The notes under the pieces were generated by a model that worked only from the letters and a program-made list of their open reading frames with translations, did no database searches and was not told the DNA's origin. A stretch of 64,000 bases of DNA from Symsagittifera roscoffensis. Lineage: Eukaryota > Xenacoelomorpha > Acoela > Convolutidae. The stretch is taken from positions 56,762,467 through 56,826,466 of the forward strand of contig NC_087068.1 of the NCBI RefSeq assembly GCF_963678635.1, in the 5' to 3' direction. The first letter of the stretch is position 1. Each line of letters starts with the position of its first letter. Position numbers and translations under genes: made by a program. Shown here piece by piece: positions 43,861 through 57,100 of the stretch.

Positions 43861-44819
43861 ACCAGAACTTTCAAAGTAGAGAACTCGTAAAAATGCAAAC
43901 AGACAGAATTGATTAAGAGAAGAGCAAATATTTTTTTTTGTATTTAAAAACTTTTTTTTTCGTTGAACCGAAATTTTTGTTTGCTAAACTTGTTCACATT
44001 GTCTGATTGTTAAAAAATATACACCAGGTTATTCCAAACATTTCTGGTCCTCCTACCTGACACTAAAAATTAACTCGTTTAAAAATCTGTTTGAAAATGA
44101 TTGTGAGGCGGGGAGAAACTAAAATGATCCCTATTTCTTAGTAAGAATGCATGCCTGGAAGTTCTCATACCATGAAATGGACATTTTATATTTGCTTTCA
44201 ACTTTATGTCTGGATTGACAGTTTGCTCTTAATTTGTTCTGTATGTTCGAATTTTTTGCGTTCTTTAAGTAATGTGTAATATAGTTTATTGTAAATGTGT
44301 ATAGTATGTAAAATAGATCGATTGTACATTTCAAAATTCATGGTTAGACGATTTTTTTAATGAATGTGGTTACTATGATAATTGATTGTTGATTACGCTT
44401 GCAATAAGCAGGCGTTACGCAGAGGTGAATTTACGCTTCGCAAACACTTGCGAGATCTCCAAGAAGCAGCTCCATCAAATGAAATAAAAAGTCGAAATAA
44501 GCCTCGAATTAGCATAAACTCGGCTATGTGTCGGATTAGCAAGCTTACGTCTCACGCACTAGACATTGAGCCACGGCTGCTTAAAATCCCTTAAAACTAG
44601 CCACCAATAAGGCAGCTACATATGCCAATAAGTTATCACTCAGGCACAATTTTGCATGCAATAAATTGGAAGCATGAAGCTAAATTATGTATAAATTATG
44701 CATTGCAAAAAAAAATTGAGAGAAGCATTGCTGTACAGTTTCTTAAACCGAGCTTTTTATTATTGTACTGCTGCTTGCAAAAAAAAAAAAATTTTTGTCT
44801 CATTTGATTAATTAGAAAT
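43861..44819 (+). other. 3' flank of the host gene
   Basis: 3' untranslated and intergenic AT-rich DNA. The first AATAAA is at about 44482, so the true polyadenylation site is uncertain. A run with cttcgcaaacacttgcgag (about 44435) forms a small inverted repeat. No gene seen. Confidence 0.5.
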
Positions 44820-47800
44820 GCATCAACAGTGTTAACTTACTTATCAAATGTCAAAGCACATATGGTTTTGTAAGTCTACCGCAGCCTACCTATTCAAAAG
44901 TTCTACCAAAAGTAGCATCTGTTGAATTAAAACACATCAGCGGTGTTAACTTTTTAATCAAAAGTCAGCACAAATGATACTATCCTGCTACCTCAGCCTA
45001 CCGATTCAAATGTGCTACCAAAAGTAGCTCTTTTATTTGCTTTGCGACTTAGGTTGGAAAAAAGAAAGTTCGCACCAATACATTATGCTTCGCAAGTGTA
45101 ATCAAACTGGAAAATAGACTTTTTTCTTGTTAGAAAATAGTTTAACAAAATCTGTTGAATCACTTGCTGGCTATGCAGTTGAATTATTTTCACTTCCCTT
45201 CTTTTTTCTTAACATCTTCCAGGTTGCTTTCACCTTGGCCTGGAGGTAAAGCTGTGGCTATTTTACCCTAAGGTCTGGGGCTCGATTCGTAGCCGGACCT
45301 TATTTTTTTCAGTATCAAAGAAATTGAAAAAAGTTCAAGAGAAAAATGAATTGTTGGTTTTCTTTTGTTCGCTTAATTTTTGTCGGCTAAATTGCCACAA
45401 TGGATTTTGCTTATACTGCAAACAATCTTCCTTGTAGTTGGAGGTGCAAGTGTTTTCCACTGTTTTGTAAGGTGGTACTTTAAACTATTTTTCTTAAAAT
45501 CATTTTTTTCCAGCTCGAATTGTGTCTGCTCAAAGATTGTCTGCTGTTTTTTTGTCAATTTTGTTCCCTTGGTATTGATTTAAAGTTCAAGTGTCTGGCA
45601 TGTCTGCTTTGGAACGAACTTCTAGTAAAACATCAAAGTTTATGCCCTAGTTTTTTTTTCAAACGTTTTCATTTTTTTAGGGTTTTCACGTTTTTTTATG
45701 ATTGTGTTTTATCGCAAGTGGTGCGCAGCTCCGCTTCGCCCTGGTGTTAAAAAGGCATTTTTCTTCTTAAATATTTTCAGTGTGTTTTTAAAAGTCAATG
45801 AACGTAGTCATGATAGCGATATAGGTCCTGTCAAATTTTGGCTGATTTTTTAGAACAGTCTTCAAAGTTTTTCATGCTTAAATTTAATTTTTCGCGGTTT
45901 TTGAGTTGCTTCTTTTTTGATTCGTTGCTCAGTTCAGTTTTATTTGCTAAAGCAAAAATAAATCGCTCTCTTCATTAGAAGAACATTGAGTGGTGAGAAA
46001 AGTATGAATGGCTTTCTCGTTCGGAAAGGGATTTTACATTGTAGGTTTCTCAGCTGAATTTTAGTTTACCTTTTGACCCAGTTTTCTGCAATTGACTTAA
46101 TTTCATGAAAAAGTGTCAAAAACTACAGGAAGTACGAAAAGCTTTATGCTTATAGTTTTTAAAAATACATCAGCGATGTTAACTTTCTTTTTAATCAAAA
46201 GTCAAAGCACAAATGATATTATCCTGCTACCGCAGCCTACCTTTCAAATGTGCTACCATTAGTAGCTCTTTTAATTGCGACTTAGCTCGGAAAAAAAGAA
46301 ATTTAGCACCAATACATTATGCTTCGCAAGTGTAATCAAACTGGAAAATAGATTTTTTTCTAGTTAGAAAATAGTTTAACAAAATCAGTTGAATCACCTG
46401 ATGGCTATGCAGTTGAATTATTTTCACTTCCCTTCTTTTTTCTTAACATCTTCCAGGTTGCTTCCACCTTGGCCTGGAGGTACAGCTGCGGCCTTTTTAC
46501 CCTAAGACCTGGGGCTCGATTCGTAGCCGGACCTTGTTTTTTTCAGTATCAAAGAAATTGAAAAAAGTTCAAGAGAAAAATGAATTGTTGGTTTTCTTTT
46601 GTTCGCTTAATTTTTGTCGGCTAAATTGCCACAACGGATTTTGCTTATACTGCAAACAATCTTCCTTGTAGTTGGAGGTGCAAGTGTTTTCCACTGTTTT
46701 GTAAGGTGGTACTTTAAACTATTTTTCTTAAAATCATTTTTTTCCAGCTCGAATTGTGTCTGCTCAAAGATTGTCTGCTCTGTTTTTTTGCCAATTTTGT
46801 TCCCTTGGTATTGATTTAAAGTTCAAGTGTCTGGCATGTCTGCTTTGGAACGAACTTCTAGTAAAACATCAAAGTTTATGCCCTAGTTTTTTTTCAAACG
46901 TTTTCATTTTTTTAGGGTTTTCACGTTTTTTTATGATTGTGTTTTATCGCAAGTGGTGCGCAGCTCCGCTCCGCCCTGGTCTTAAAAAGTCATTTTTCTT
47001 CTTAAATAATTTCAGTGTGGTTTTAAAAGTCAATGAACGTAGTCATGATAGCGATATAGGTCCTGTCAAATTTTGGCTGATTTTTTAGAACAGTCTTCAA
47101 AGTTTTTCATGCTTAAATTTAATTTTTCGCGGTTTTTGAGTTGCTTCTTTTTTGATTCGTTGCTCAGTTCAGTTTTATTTGCTAAAGCTAAAATAAATCG
47201 CTCTCTTCATTAGAAGAACATTGAGTGGTGAGAAAAGTATGAATGGCTTTCTCGTTCGGAAAGGGATTTTACATTGTAGGTTTCTCAGCTGAATTTTAGT
47301 TTACCTTTTGACCCAGTTTTCTGCAATTGACTTAATTTCATGAAAAAGTGTCAAAAACTACAGGAAGTACGAAAAGCTTTATGCTTATAGTTTTTAAAAA
47401 TACATCAGCGATGTTAACTTTCTTTTTAATCAAAAGTCAAAGCACAAATGATATTATCCTGCTACCGCAGCCTACCTTTCAAATGTGCTACCATTAGTAG
47501 CTCTTTTAATTGCGACTTAGCTCGGAAAAAAAGAAATTTAGCACCAATACATTATGCTTCGCAAGTGTAATCAAACTGGAAAATAGATTTTTTTCTAGTT
47601 AGAAAATAGTTTAACAAAATCAGTTGAATCACCTGATGGCTATGCAGTTGAATTATTTTCACTTCCCTTCTTTTTTCTTAACATCTTCCAGGTTGCTTCC
47701 ACCTTGGCCTGGAGGTACAGCTGCGGCCTTTTTACCCTAAGACCTGGGGCTCGATTCGTAGCCGGACCTTGTTTTTTTCAGTATCAAAGAAATTGAAAAA

Positions 47801-49872
47801 AGTTCAAGAGAAAAATGAATTGTTGGTTTTCTTTTGTTCGCTTAATTTTTGTCGGCTAAATTGCCACAATGGATTTTGCTTATACTGCAAACAATCTTCC
47901 TTGTAGTTGGAGGTGCAAGTGTTTTCCACTGTTTTGTAAGGTGGTACTTTAAACTATTTTTCTTAAAAATCATTTTTTTCCAGCTCGAATTGTGTCTGCT
48001 CAAAGATTGTCTGCTCTGTTTTTTTTGTCAATTTTGTTCCCTTGGTATTGATTTAAAGTTCAAGTGTCTGGCATGTCTGCTTTGGAACGAACTTCTAGTA
48101 AAACATCAAAGTTTATGCCCTAGTTATTCTTCAAACGTTTTCATTTTTTTAGGGTTTTCACGTTTTTTTATGATTGTGTTTTATCGCAAGTGGTGCGCAG
48201 CTCCGCTTCGCCCTGGTGTTAAAAAGGCATTTTTCTTCTTAAATAATTTCAGTGTGTTTTTAAAAGTCAATGAACGTAGTCATGATAGCGATATAGGTCC
48301 TGTCAAATTTTGGCTGATTTTTTAGAACAGTCTTCAAAGTTTTTCATGCTTAAATTTAATTTTTCGCGGTTTTTGAGTTGCTTCTTTTTTGATTCGTTGC
48401 TCAGTTCAGTTTTATTTGCTAAAGCAAAAATAAATCGCTCTCTTCATTAGAAGAACATTGAGTGGTGAGAAAAGTATGAATGGCTTTCTCGTTCGGAAAG
48501 GGATTTTACATTGTAGGTTTCTCAGCTGAATTTTAGTTTACCTTTTGACCCAGTTTTCTGCAATTGACTTAATTTCATGAAAAAGTGTCAAAAACTACAG
48601 GAAGTACGAAAAGCTTTATGCTTATAGTTTTTAAAAATACATCAGCGATGTTAACTTTCTTTTTAATCAAAAGTCAAAGCACAAATGATATTATCCTGCT
48701 ACCGCAGCCTACCTTTCAAATGTGCTACCATTAGTTGCTCTTTTAATTGCGACTTAGCTCGGAAAAAAAGAAATTTAGCACCAATACATTATGCTTCGCA
48801 AGTGTAATCAAACTGGAAAATAGATTTTTTTCTAGTTAGAAAATAGTTTAACAAAATCAGTTGAATCACCTGATGGCTATGCAGTTGAATTATTTTCACT
48901 TCCCTTCTTTTTTCTTAACATCTTCCAGGTTGCTTCCACCTTGGCCTGGAGGTACAGCTGCGGCCTTTTTACCCTAAGACCTGGGGCTCGATTCGTAGCC
49001 GGACCTTGTTTTTTTCAGTATCAAAGAAATTGAAAAAAGTTCAAGAGAAAAATGAATTGTTGGTTTTCTTTTGTTCGCTTAATTTTTGTCGGCTAAATTG
49101 CCACAATGGATTTTGCTTATACTGCAAACAATCTTCCTTGTAGTTGGAGGTGCAAGTGTTTTCCACTGTTTTGTAAGGTGGTACTTTAAACTATTTTTCT
49201 TAAAATCATTTTTTTCCAGCTCGAATTGTGTCTGCTCAAAGATTGTCTGCTCTGTTTTTTTGCCAATTTTGTTCCCTTGGTATTGATTTAAAGTTCAAGT
49301 GTCTGGCATGTCTGCCTTGGAACGAAATTCTATTAAAACACATCAATTTTTATGCCCTATTTTTTTTTCAAAGGTTTTCAGTTTTTTTTCGGGTTTTCAC
49401 GTTTTTTATGATTGTGTTGTATCGCAAGTGGTGCAAAGCTCCGCTTCGCCCTGGTGTTAAAAAGGCATATTTCTTCTTAAATAGGTTCAGTGTGTTTTTA
49501 AAAGTCAGTGAACGTAGTCATGATAGCGATATAGGTCGTGTCAAATTTTGGCTGATTTTTTAGAACAGTCTTCAAAGTTTTTCATGCTTAAATTTAATTT
49601 TTCGCGGTTTTGAGTTGCTTCTTTTTTGATACGTTGTTCAGTTCAGTTTTATTTGCTAAAGCAAAAGTAAATCGCTCTCTTCATTAGAAGAAGTGTGAGT
49701 GGCGAGAAAAGTATGAATGGCTTTCTCGTTCGGAAAGGGATTTTACATTGTAGGCTTCTCAACTGAATTTTAGTTTACCTTTTGACCCAGTTTTCTGCAA
49801 TTGGTTTAATTTCGTGAAAAAGTGTCAAAAAAAATAATGGAAGTACGAAAAGCTTTATGCTTATAATTTTTG
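44820..49872 (+). repeat. Tandem array A of repeat R1 (four ~1235-bp units plus a partial lead-in)
   Basis: Using the marker catcagcg(a/g)tgttaac, units start at 44935, 46168, 47403 and 48640, a spacing of 1233-1237. A truncated related copy precedes at 44820-44934. Units 2-4 are nearly identical, while the last half of unit 4 is more diverged and closer to array B. Each unit has a tRNA-like module, a splice-acceptor-like cttccag, and a GC hairpin. No convincing protein is encoded. Confidence 0.95.
45228..45300 (+). repeat. tRNA-like module of R1 (representative copy)
   Basis: A-box-like ttggcctggaggtaaagc and B-box-like ggctcgattcgtagcc, followed by ggacctta and a run of T. Copies end near 46534, 47769, 49006, 54529, 55763, 56997, 58231 and 59471. 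The 3' T run would serve as a Pol III terminator. Stem pairing is poor, so this is a tRNA-derived promoter-like module, not a tRNA gene. Confidence 0.55.
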
Positions 49873-52800
49873 TTTGCAATTGAAAATTGCATTTCAAATG
49901 ATTAGATTGTTTTTTTAGCGAGTGCAATTTTTATATTGTATTTGTTGACTATATTTTGATTTCAAGGTAGGTCGTGACTTTTGTGCGTTTTTCATCTCAT
50001 CGAGGCTTGGCTTGACTCTCAATTTCATTTTAAATCTACTTCATTTTACTGAAAAGGCAAATTACAATTTGAAGCTTTATTCAGTAAAAGACTCTTTTTA
50101 AGGTCACGAAGTTTTTTTCGTTTTTTTTTCTCAAATTTACTCGGCTCTTTTTCCTTTCGTCCCCCACCTGCAAAATTTAACAAGTGAAAATTTTGTTCAC
50201 ATTGTTTGATTGTTATGAAAGTTGACTTACGAACAAATTAGATTATGGCAAATAAGTTTGATCTTCATAATTAACCTTTCAAAACACCTCGTTACACCAT
50301 AAATTTCGTGTGAGGTCGGGAGGGAAAGAAAAATATCGAAAATCGTAAAAATAAAATTGACAAAAAAGTGACCAACTTCTAGTTTCGAAAGTGGATTTAT
50401 TTTTAAAAATTCTCGGCGCATTAAAAATTTACCAATTGACCCTAATAAACTTACTCGTTTTTGGAATTGGCTCAATTAAATCAAAAAGTGTTTCAGAGTA
50501 ATCGTTCAGGATGCATCAAGGCACTTTGTGCTGTCTTTTCTCGTTTTCGAAGCAAACTCTGTTAATGCTCAATGCACGTTCCACGTTTACTCGTTATGAT
50601 TACATCTGGTACACCAAAAAAAATGAAGCCAAAATGTAGAAATCTTTCGTTTCTTACTGGTCGCAAAGTAGACAAAAAATTACATTCAAGAAACACAAGC
50701 CAAAAATAAAGGTCATGCAAAATGTGACCGACTTCTATTTTCAAAACCTGAATTTATTTCTCAGAATTCCTAAGATATAAAATTTTACCCATTGATCCAT
50801 TTTTCTTAAATTTGATTAATTGTATCAAAATAATGTTGTAAAAGCAGTAACCGTTGTGGAAATTCAGAGAGCATTAAGGTCATAATTGATCTGTCTTTGA
50901 AATTCGAGTTTCTTCTAACAAACAAGCATGTAGTGTTCCAACTTGAGCTTATGACTTTTTTGCGACTGTCTCTCGATTACATTTTAGTTTTCTTTGCAGA
51001 ATAAACTAGACCTATTGAGCTAGTGGTTTCAAGTCGTTTCAGTTTTCTTGCAAAGATGCAAGTCATACATTTTTTCAATTTGATAAACCTCAAAATGATT
51101 TTTTGCCTCAAAAAATAGCAAATGTATACTGTTCCAATTTTTAGCTATGTTCAGATAAGAAAAGAAATTTTCGATAACTTTGGGTTTGATTTGATTTTTC
51201 AATTCAACATATAAGCGTCAGAACTTAGTGAGTATTCTTATAATGGTCTGGGTGGTCTTCTTGGTATTTTTTAGTAGAAATTTCAAAAACAGTTCACGTT
51301 AAATTTTACTGTTTTGCGGTTTGACTTGGGAAATCTTTGAAAATTCAGTACATTAATTTTGTGTAAAAAAGACAAACTTCACTATCAAACAGCAAAAGTG
51401 TTAAGGCCACAAAAAACATGATTGGTTTCTAGCTTCCAAAGTGGAATGTAACTTACAGGATTGTCAGCGGAACTAATAACTTACGTTTTGACCCAGTTCT
51501 TTCAGTTTGGGTTAAGCTTATTTAAAAAGTGTCAGTACTAAAAAGTTCTCGCGAACTTGCACAGTAACCGGCTATCCTTTTTTCATTTTTTGGCTTTCAT
51601 ATAAAAATACTCCATCCCAAAGTTTAATCTACGAAGTGTGTCAGATGAAGTGGCCGCTTGTTGTATGCGCTCGAAGCTCGATGTGGAAATTGTTCTCGGA
51701 GTACATAACAATTGGCGAAGTAATCATCTCTGCCTCGAGGTATACGTCATCCGCACGGTCGTGTAGTTTCCAGTTTTGTGCACGCATTTCAAAGAGAATG
51801 GATTTTCCTCGATCTAAATCTTTATCATGAGAAATCCGATTTATCCGCATCGGGCTAGTAAATCAGTTAACATGCGTTTTTCAAGGGGTGCGCCCGAAGA
51901 ATGTTTATTAGGTGATTCTGAGATTTAGAAAAAACAAAGAAAGCAGAGTAAATTTTGGTTCTTTGAATATACATGCCTTTTTAGTAAAACTCTGTTAGTG
52001 CTCAATGCACGTGCACGTTTGTTCGTTATGATTACATCTGGTACACCAATAAAAAAGCGAAAGCGAAAAATATGAAACTTTTATTTCTTACTGGTCGAAA
52101 AGTAACAATCTTTAAACAACCACAAGCGAAAGATAAAGGTCACGAAGAATTGAACCAACTTCTTTTCTCGAAAGTGGATTTTATTTTACCGTTTTCCGAG
52201 TTTTCTGAAATTGGATGAATTTTATCATGAGAAATCCAATTTATCCGCATCGGGCTAGTAAATCAGTTAATATGCGTTTTTTAAGGGGTGCGCCCGAAGG
52301 ATGTTTATTATTTGATTCTGAGATTCAGAAAAGACAAAGAAAGCAGAGTAATTTTTGGTTCTTTGAATGTACATGCCTTTTTATTGAAACTCTGTTAGTG
52401 CTCAATGCACGTGCACGCTTGCTTGTTATGATTACATCTGGTACACCAATAAAAAAAGGGAAGTCAAAAAAGATGAACCTTTTTTCTTACTGGTCGAAAA
52501 GTAACAATATTTAAACAACCACAAGCGAAAGATAAAGGTCACAAAGAATTAGACCAACTTCTATTCTCGAAAGTCGTTTTTTTTCAGTTTTCCCAGTTTT
52601 CTGAAATTGAATGAATTGTATAAAAAAACAGTTAATAAGTAATTGTTCTGAAAATTTAAAAAGCATTAAGGTCATAATTGTTCTGTCTTTAAAATATGAG
52701 TTTCTTCTTAAAAAACAAATATGTAGTTTTTTGACTTGCTTTAATGACTCTTCCCCAACTGTCTGTTGACTATAGTTCAAAATTTTTAGCGGAATAAACA

Positions 52801-54170
52801 ATAACTACTGAGCTAGTGTTTTCTAAATTGGGTTAGTTTTGTTCCAAAGATGCCAGTCTAAAATTTTTTCAATTTGATGAACCGTAGGGTGATTTTTTTT
52901 GTTTAAAAAATTACAAATGTATAATGCTCCGAGTCTTAGCTATGTTCAGATAAGAAATGAAAATTTCGATAACTTTGGTCTTGACTCGATTTTGCTGATT
53001 AGATAATTCAAATTCTTAGAGTCAGAATTTAGTGAGTATTTTTATATAGGTCTGGGTGGCTCTTTGTTACTTTTTCAGAAAAAAATTAAAAACTGTTCAG
53101 GCTCAAATTTACTGTTTCGCGGTTTGACATTTGGCTTTTTTAAACTTTCAGTTCTTTTCTTTTCTTTAAGGAAAGGTAAACTTCACTATCAGACAGCAAA
53201 AGTGTTATGATCACAAAAAACGTGATCAATTTCTACTTTTGAAAAAGGAATGTAACTTACAGGTTTTCCAGGGGAATCAAAATTACATTTGATCCAGTTC
53301 TTTCAAATTGAGTTAATTATGTCAAAAAAGTATCAACATCAATGATTCTTGAGAGCTTTAAGGCCACTAATTTTTTTGCGGAAATTCAGAATTTGATGTT
53401 TTTTTTCAAAAACCAATCAGTATTTTTTCGATTCTCTTGTGTTCCTGTCTCGTTTCCAACCACCTTATGGCTATGCCTGCTTTTTGAAAAAAAAACTATT
53501 GAAATTATGGTTAAATTGAAGTTAAAGAATAATTGAAAAAATACCATCAAAATTGAATTTTTTGATCACTCAAACCTTCCATTTTTTTGAAGTGAAACTC
53601 TGTTTGTGCTCAATGCACGTTCCAAGTTCGCTCATAATGATTACATCTGTAACACCGAAAAAACTTACTAGTCGAAACTGGACAAATAGTTACATTGAAA
53701 AGTCACAATTAAATAAAGGTCACGAAAAAGGTGACTGACTTCTATTCTCGAAAGTGGAATTTATTTTTCTTATTTCTCAGCGATATAAAAATTTACCCAA
53801 TGATCCAGTTTTCTGAAATTGGATTAATTTTATCAAAGAAAAGTTTTTTTTCATTCGTTCTATAAATTCAAAGAGCAAAAAAGTCATAAGTGTTCTGTTG
53901 TTTAAATTTCCTAAAAAACAAGTATGTACTTTTTTTAACTTTCGTTTATGATTCTTTTTCAATTATATGTTGACTACCTTTTAAATTTCCTAACGGAATA
54001 AACAACACCCATTGAGCTGGTGTTTTTAAATGGCGTAGGTTTTGTTGCAAAGCTGCCTGTTAAAATTTTTCATTTCGATGAAGCTCAGGCGCCTTTTTTT
54101 AAATTACAAATGTACACTGTTTCAACTCTATTAGTTATGATCACATTGTTGCTTATAATTTCAAAAAATA
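49873..54170 (+). repeat. R2 repeat region, first copy
   Basis: R2 landmarks recur: ctcaatgcacgt...tgattacatctg at about 50565, 52001, 52406 and 53612, and aggtctgggtgg at 51246 and 53046. About 49873-51900 matches 60790-62860 closely at an offset of 10.93-10.97 kb. Within it, 51826-52225 and 52226-52640 are a local duplication of about 400 bp (marker atcatgagaaatcc). No gene seen; short open frames are not conserved in a coding manner. Confidence 0.85.
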
Positions 54171-57100
54171 CATCAGCGATGTTAACTTTTTAACCAAAAG
54201 TCAGGACAAATGATATTATCCTACTACCGCAGCCTACCGATTCGAATGTGCTACCATTAGTAGCTCTTTTAATTGCAAATTAGCTCGGAAAAAAAATTCG
54301 CACCAATACATTATGCTTCGCAAGTGTAATCAAACTGGAATATAGACTTTTTTCTAGTTAGAAAATAGTTTAACAAAATCAGTTTAATCACTAAATGGCT
54401 ACGCAGTTGAATTGTTTTCACTTCCCCTCTTTTTTTCTTAATATCTTCCAGGTTTTTTCCACCTCGGCCTGGAGGCAAAGCTGTGGTGTTTTTACCCTAA
54501 GGTATGGGGCTCGATTCGTAGCCGGACCTTGTTTTTTTCAGTATCAAAGAAATTGAAAACAAATTCTCGAGAAAAATGAGTTGTTGGTTTTCGTTTGTTC
54601 GCTTAAGTTTTGTCGGCTAAATTGCTACAATGGATTTTGCTTATACTGCAGACAATCTTCCTTGTAGTTGGAGGTGCATGTGTTTTTCATTGTTGTGTAA
54701 GGTGGTACTTTAAACTATTTTTCTTAAAATCAATTTTTTCCAGCTCGACTTGTGTCTGCTCAAAGATTAACTGCTTTGTTTTTTTTGTCAATTTTCTTCC
54801 CTTGGTATTGATTTAAAATTCAAGTGTCTGGCATGTCTGCCTTGGAACGAACTTCTATTATAACACATCAAAGTTTATGCCCCAGTTTTTTTCAAAGGTT
54901 TTCATTTTTTTTCGGGTTTTCACCTTTTTTATGATTGTGTTGTATAGCATGTGGTGCGAAGCTCCGCTTCGCGCTGTTGGTAAAAAGGCATATTTCTTCT
55001 TAAATAGGTTCAGTGTGTTTTTAAAAGTCAATGAACGTAGTCATGACAGCAATAATGGTCGTGTCAAAATTTGGCTGAGTTTTTAAAACAGTCTTGAAAG
55101 TTTTTCATGCTTAAACTTGATTTTTTGCGGTTTTTGAATTGCTTCTTTTTTGATTCGCAGTTCAGTTCAGTTTTATTTGCTAAGGCAAAAGTAATTCGCT
55201 CTCTTCATTAAAAGAAATGCAAGTGGCGAGAAAAGTATGAATACCTTTCTCGTTCGGAAAAGGATTTTACGTTGTAGGTTTCTCCGCCGAATTTTAGCTT
55301 ACCTTTTGACCCAGTTTTCTGCAATTGTTTTAATTTCATGAAAAAGTGTCAAAAAAGATACTGGAAGTACGAAAAGCCTTATGCTTATAATTTCAAAAAA
55401 TACATCAGCGATGTTAACTTTTTAACCAAAAGTCAGCACAAATGATATTATCCTGCTACCTCAGCCTACCGATTCAAATGTTCTACAAAAAGTAGCTCTT
55501 TTATTTGCAACTTAGGTTGGAAAAAAAGAAAGTTCGCACCAATACTTTTTGCTTCGCAAGTGTAATCAAGCTGGAATATAGACTTTTTCTAGTTAGAAAA
55601 TAGTTTAACAAAATCAGTTGAATCACTTGCTGGCTATGCAGTTGAATTATTTTCAATTCCCTTCTTTTTTCTTAACATCTTCCAGGTTTTTTCCACCTCG
55701 GCCTGGAGTCAAAGTTGTGGCCTTTTTACCCTAAGGTATGGGGCTCGATTCGTAGCCGGACCTTGTTTTTTTCAGTATCAAAGAAATTGAAAACAAATTC
55801 TCGAGAAAAATGAATTATTGGTTTTCGTTTGTTCGCTTAAGTTTTGTCGGCTAAATTGCTACAATGGATTTTGCTTATAATGCAGACAATCTTCCTTGTA
55901 GTTGGAGGTGCATGTGTTTTTCATTGTTGTGTAAGGTGGTACTTTAAACTATTTTTCTTAAAATCAATTTTTTCCAGCTCGACTTGTGTCTGCTCAAAGA
56001 TTAACTGCTTTGTTTTTTTTGTCAATTTTGTTCCCTTGGTATTAAATAAAAATTCAAGTGTCTGGCATGTCTGCCTTTGAACGAAATTTTATTAAAACAC
56101 ATCAAAGTTTATGCCCTAGTTTTTTTTAAAGGTTTTCATTTTTTTTCGGGTTCTCACGTTTTTTATGATTGTGTTGTATCGCAAGTGGTGCGAAGCTCCG
56201 CTTCACCCTGGTGTTAAAAAGGCATATTTCTTCTTAAATAGGTTCAGTGTGTTGTTAAAAGTCAATGAACGTAGTCGTGATAGCGATATAGGTCGTGTCA
56301 AATTTTGGCTGATTTTTGAGAACAGTCTTCCAAGTTTTTCATGCTTAAACTTAATTTTTCGCGGTTTTTGAGTTGCTTCTTTTTTGATTCGTTGTTCAGT
56401 TCAGTTTTACTTGCTAAAGCAAAAGTAAATTGCACTCGTCATTAGAAGAACTGTGAGTGGCGAGAAAAGTATGAAGGGCTTTCTCGTTCGGAAAGAGATT
56501 TTACATTGTAGGTTTCTCAGCCGAATTTTGGCTTACCTTTTGACCCAGTTTTCTGCAATTGGTTTAATTTCATGAAAAAGTGTCAAAAAAGATACTGGAA
56601 GTACGAAAAGCTTTATGCTTATAATTTCAAAAAATACATCAGCGATGTTAACTTTTTAACCAAAAGTCAGCACAAATGATATTATCCTGCTACCTCAGCC
56701 TACCGATTCAAATGTGCTACAAAAAGTAGCTCTTTTATTTGCGACTTAGGTTGGAAAAAAAGAAAGTTCGCACCAATATTTTTTGCTTCGCAAGTGTAAT
56801 CAAACTGGAATATACACTTTTTCTAGTTAGAAAATAGTTTAACAAAATCAGTTGAATCACTTGCTGGCTATGCAGTTGAATTATTTTCACTTACCTTCTT
56901 TTTTCTTAACATCTTCCAGGTTTTTTCCACCTCGGCCTTGAGGCAAAGCTGTTGCCTTTTTACCCTAAGGTATGGGGCTCCATTCGTAGCCGGACCTTGT
57001 TTTTTTCAGTATCAAAGAAATTGAAAACAAATTCTCGAGAAAAATGAATTATTGTTTTTCGTTTGTTCGCTTAAATTTTGTCGGCTAAATTGCTACAATG

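Larger units (their letters stand above)
35913..42838 (-). mobile_element. 6.9 kb Ty3/gypsy LTR retrotransposon, coding region broken
   Basis: Two 258-bp LTRs (35913-36170 and 42581-42838) differ at two positions. The 5-bp word atgac flanks both sides (35908-35912 and 42839-42843). Minus-strand order: gag, protease, RT-RNase H, integrase, C-terminal tail. The gag knuckle style ([11 protein letters not shown]...HFAKMC) and the serine-tRNA-like primer site suggest the Mag-type branch of Ty3/gypsy; that placement is inference. Several frame breaks and stops make this copy unable to produce Pol. Confidence 0.95.

Noticed and set aside
45380-49563. Repeated open frames in R1 units (60-158 codons, similar proteins in each unit)
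   Set aside because: They begin with TTG, have AT-rich hydrophobic composition, differ in length through indels, and are alike only because the DNA units are nearly identical.
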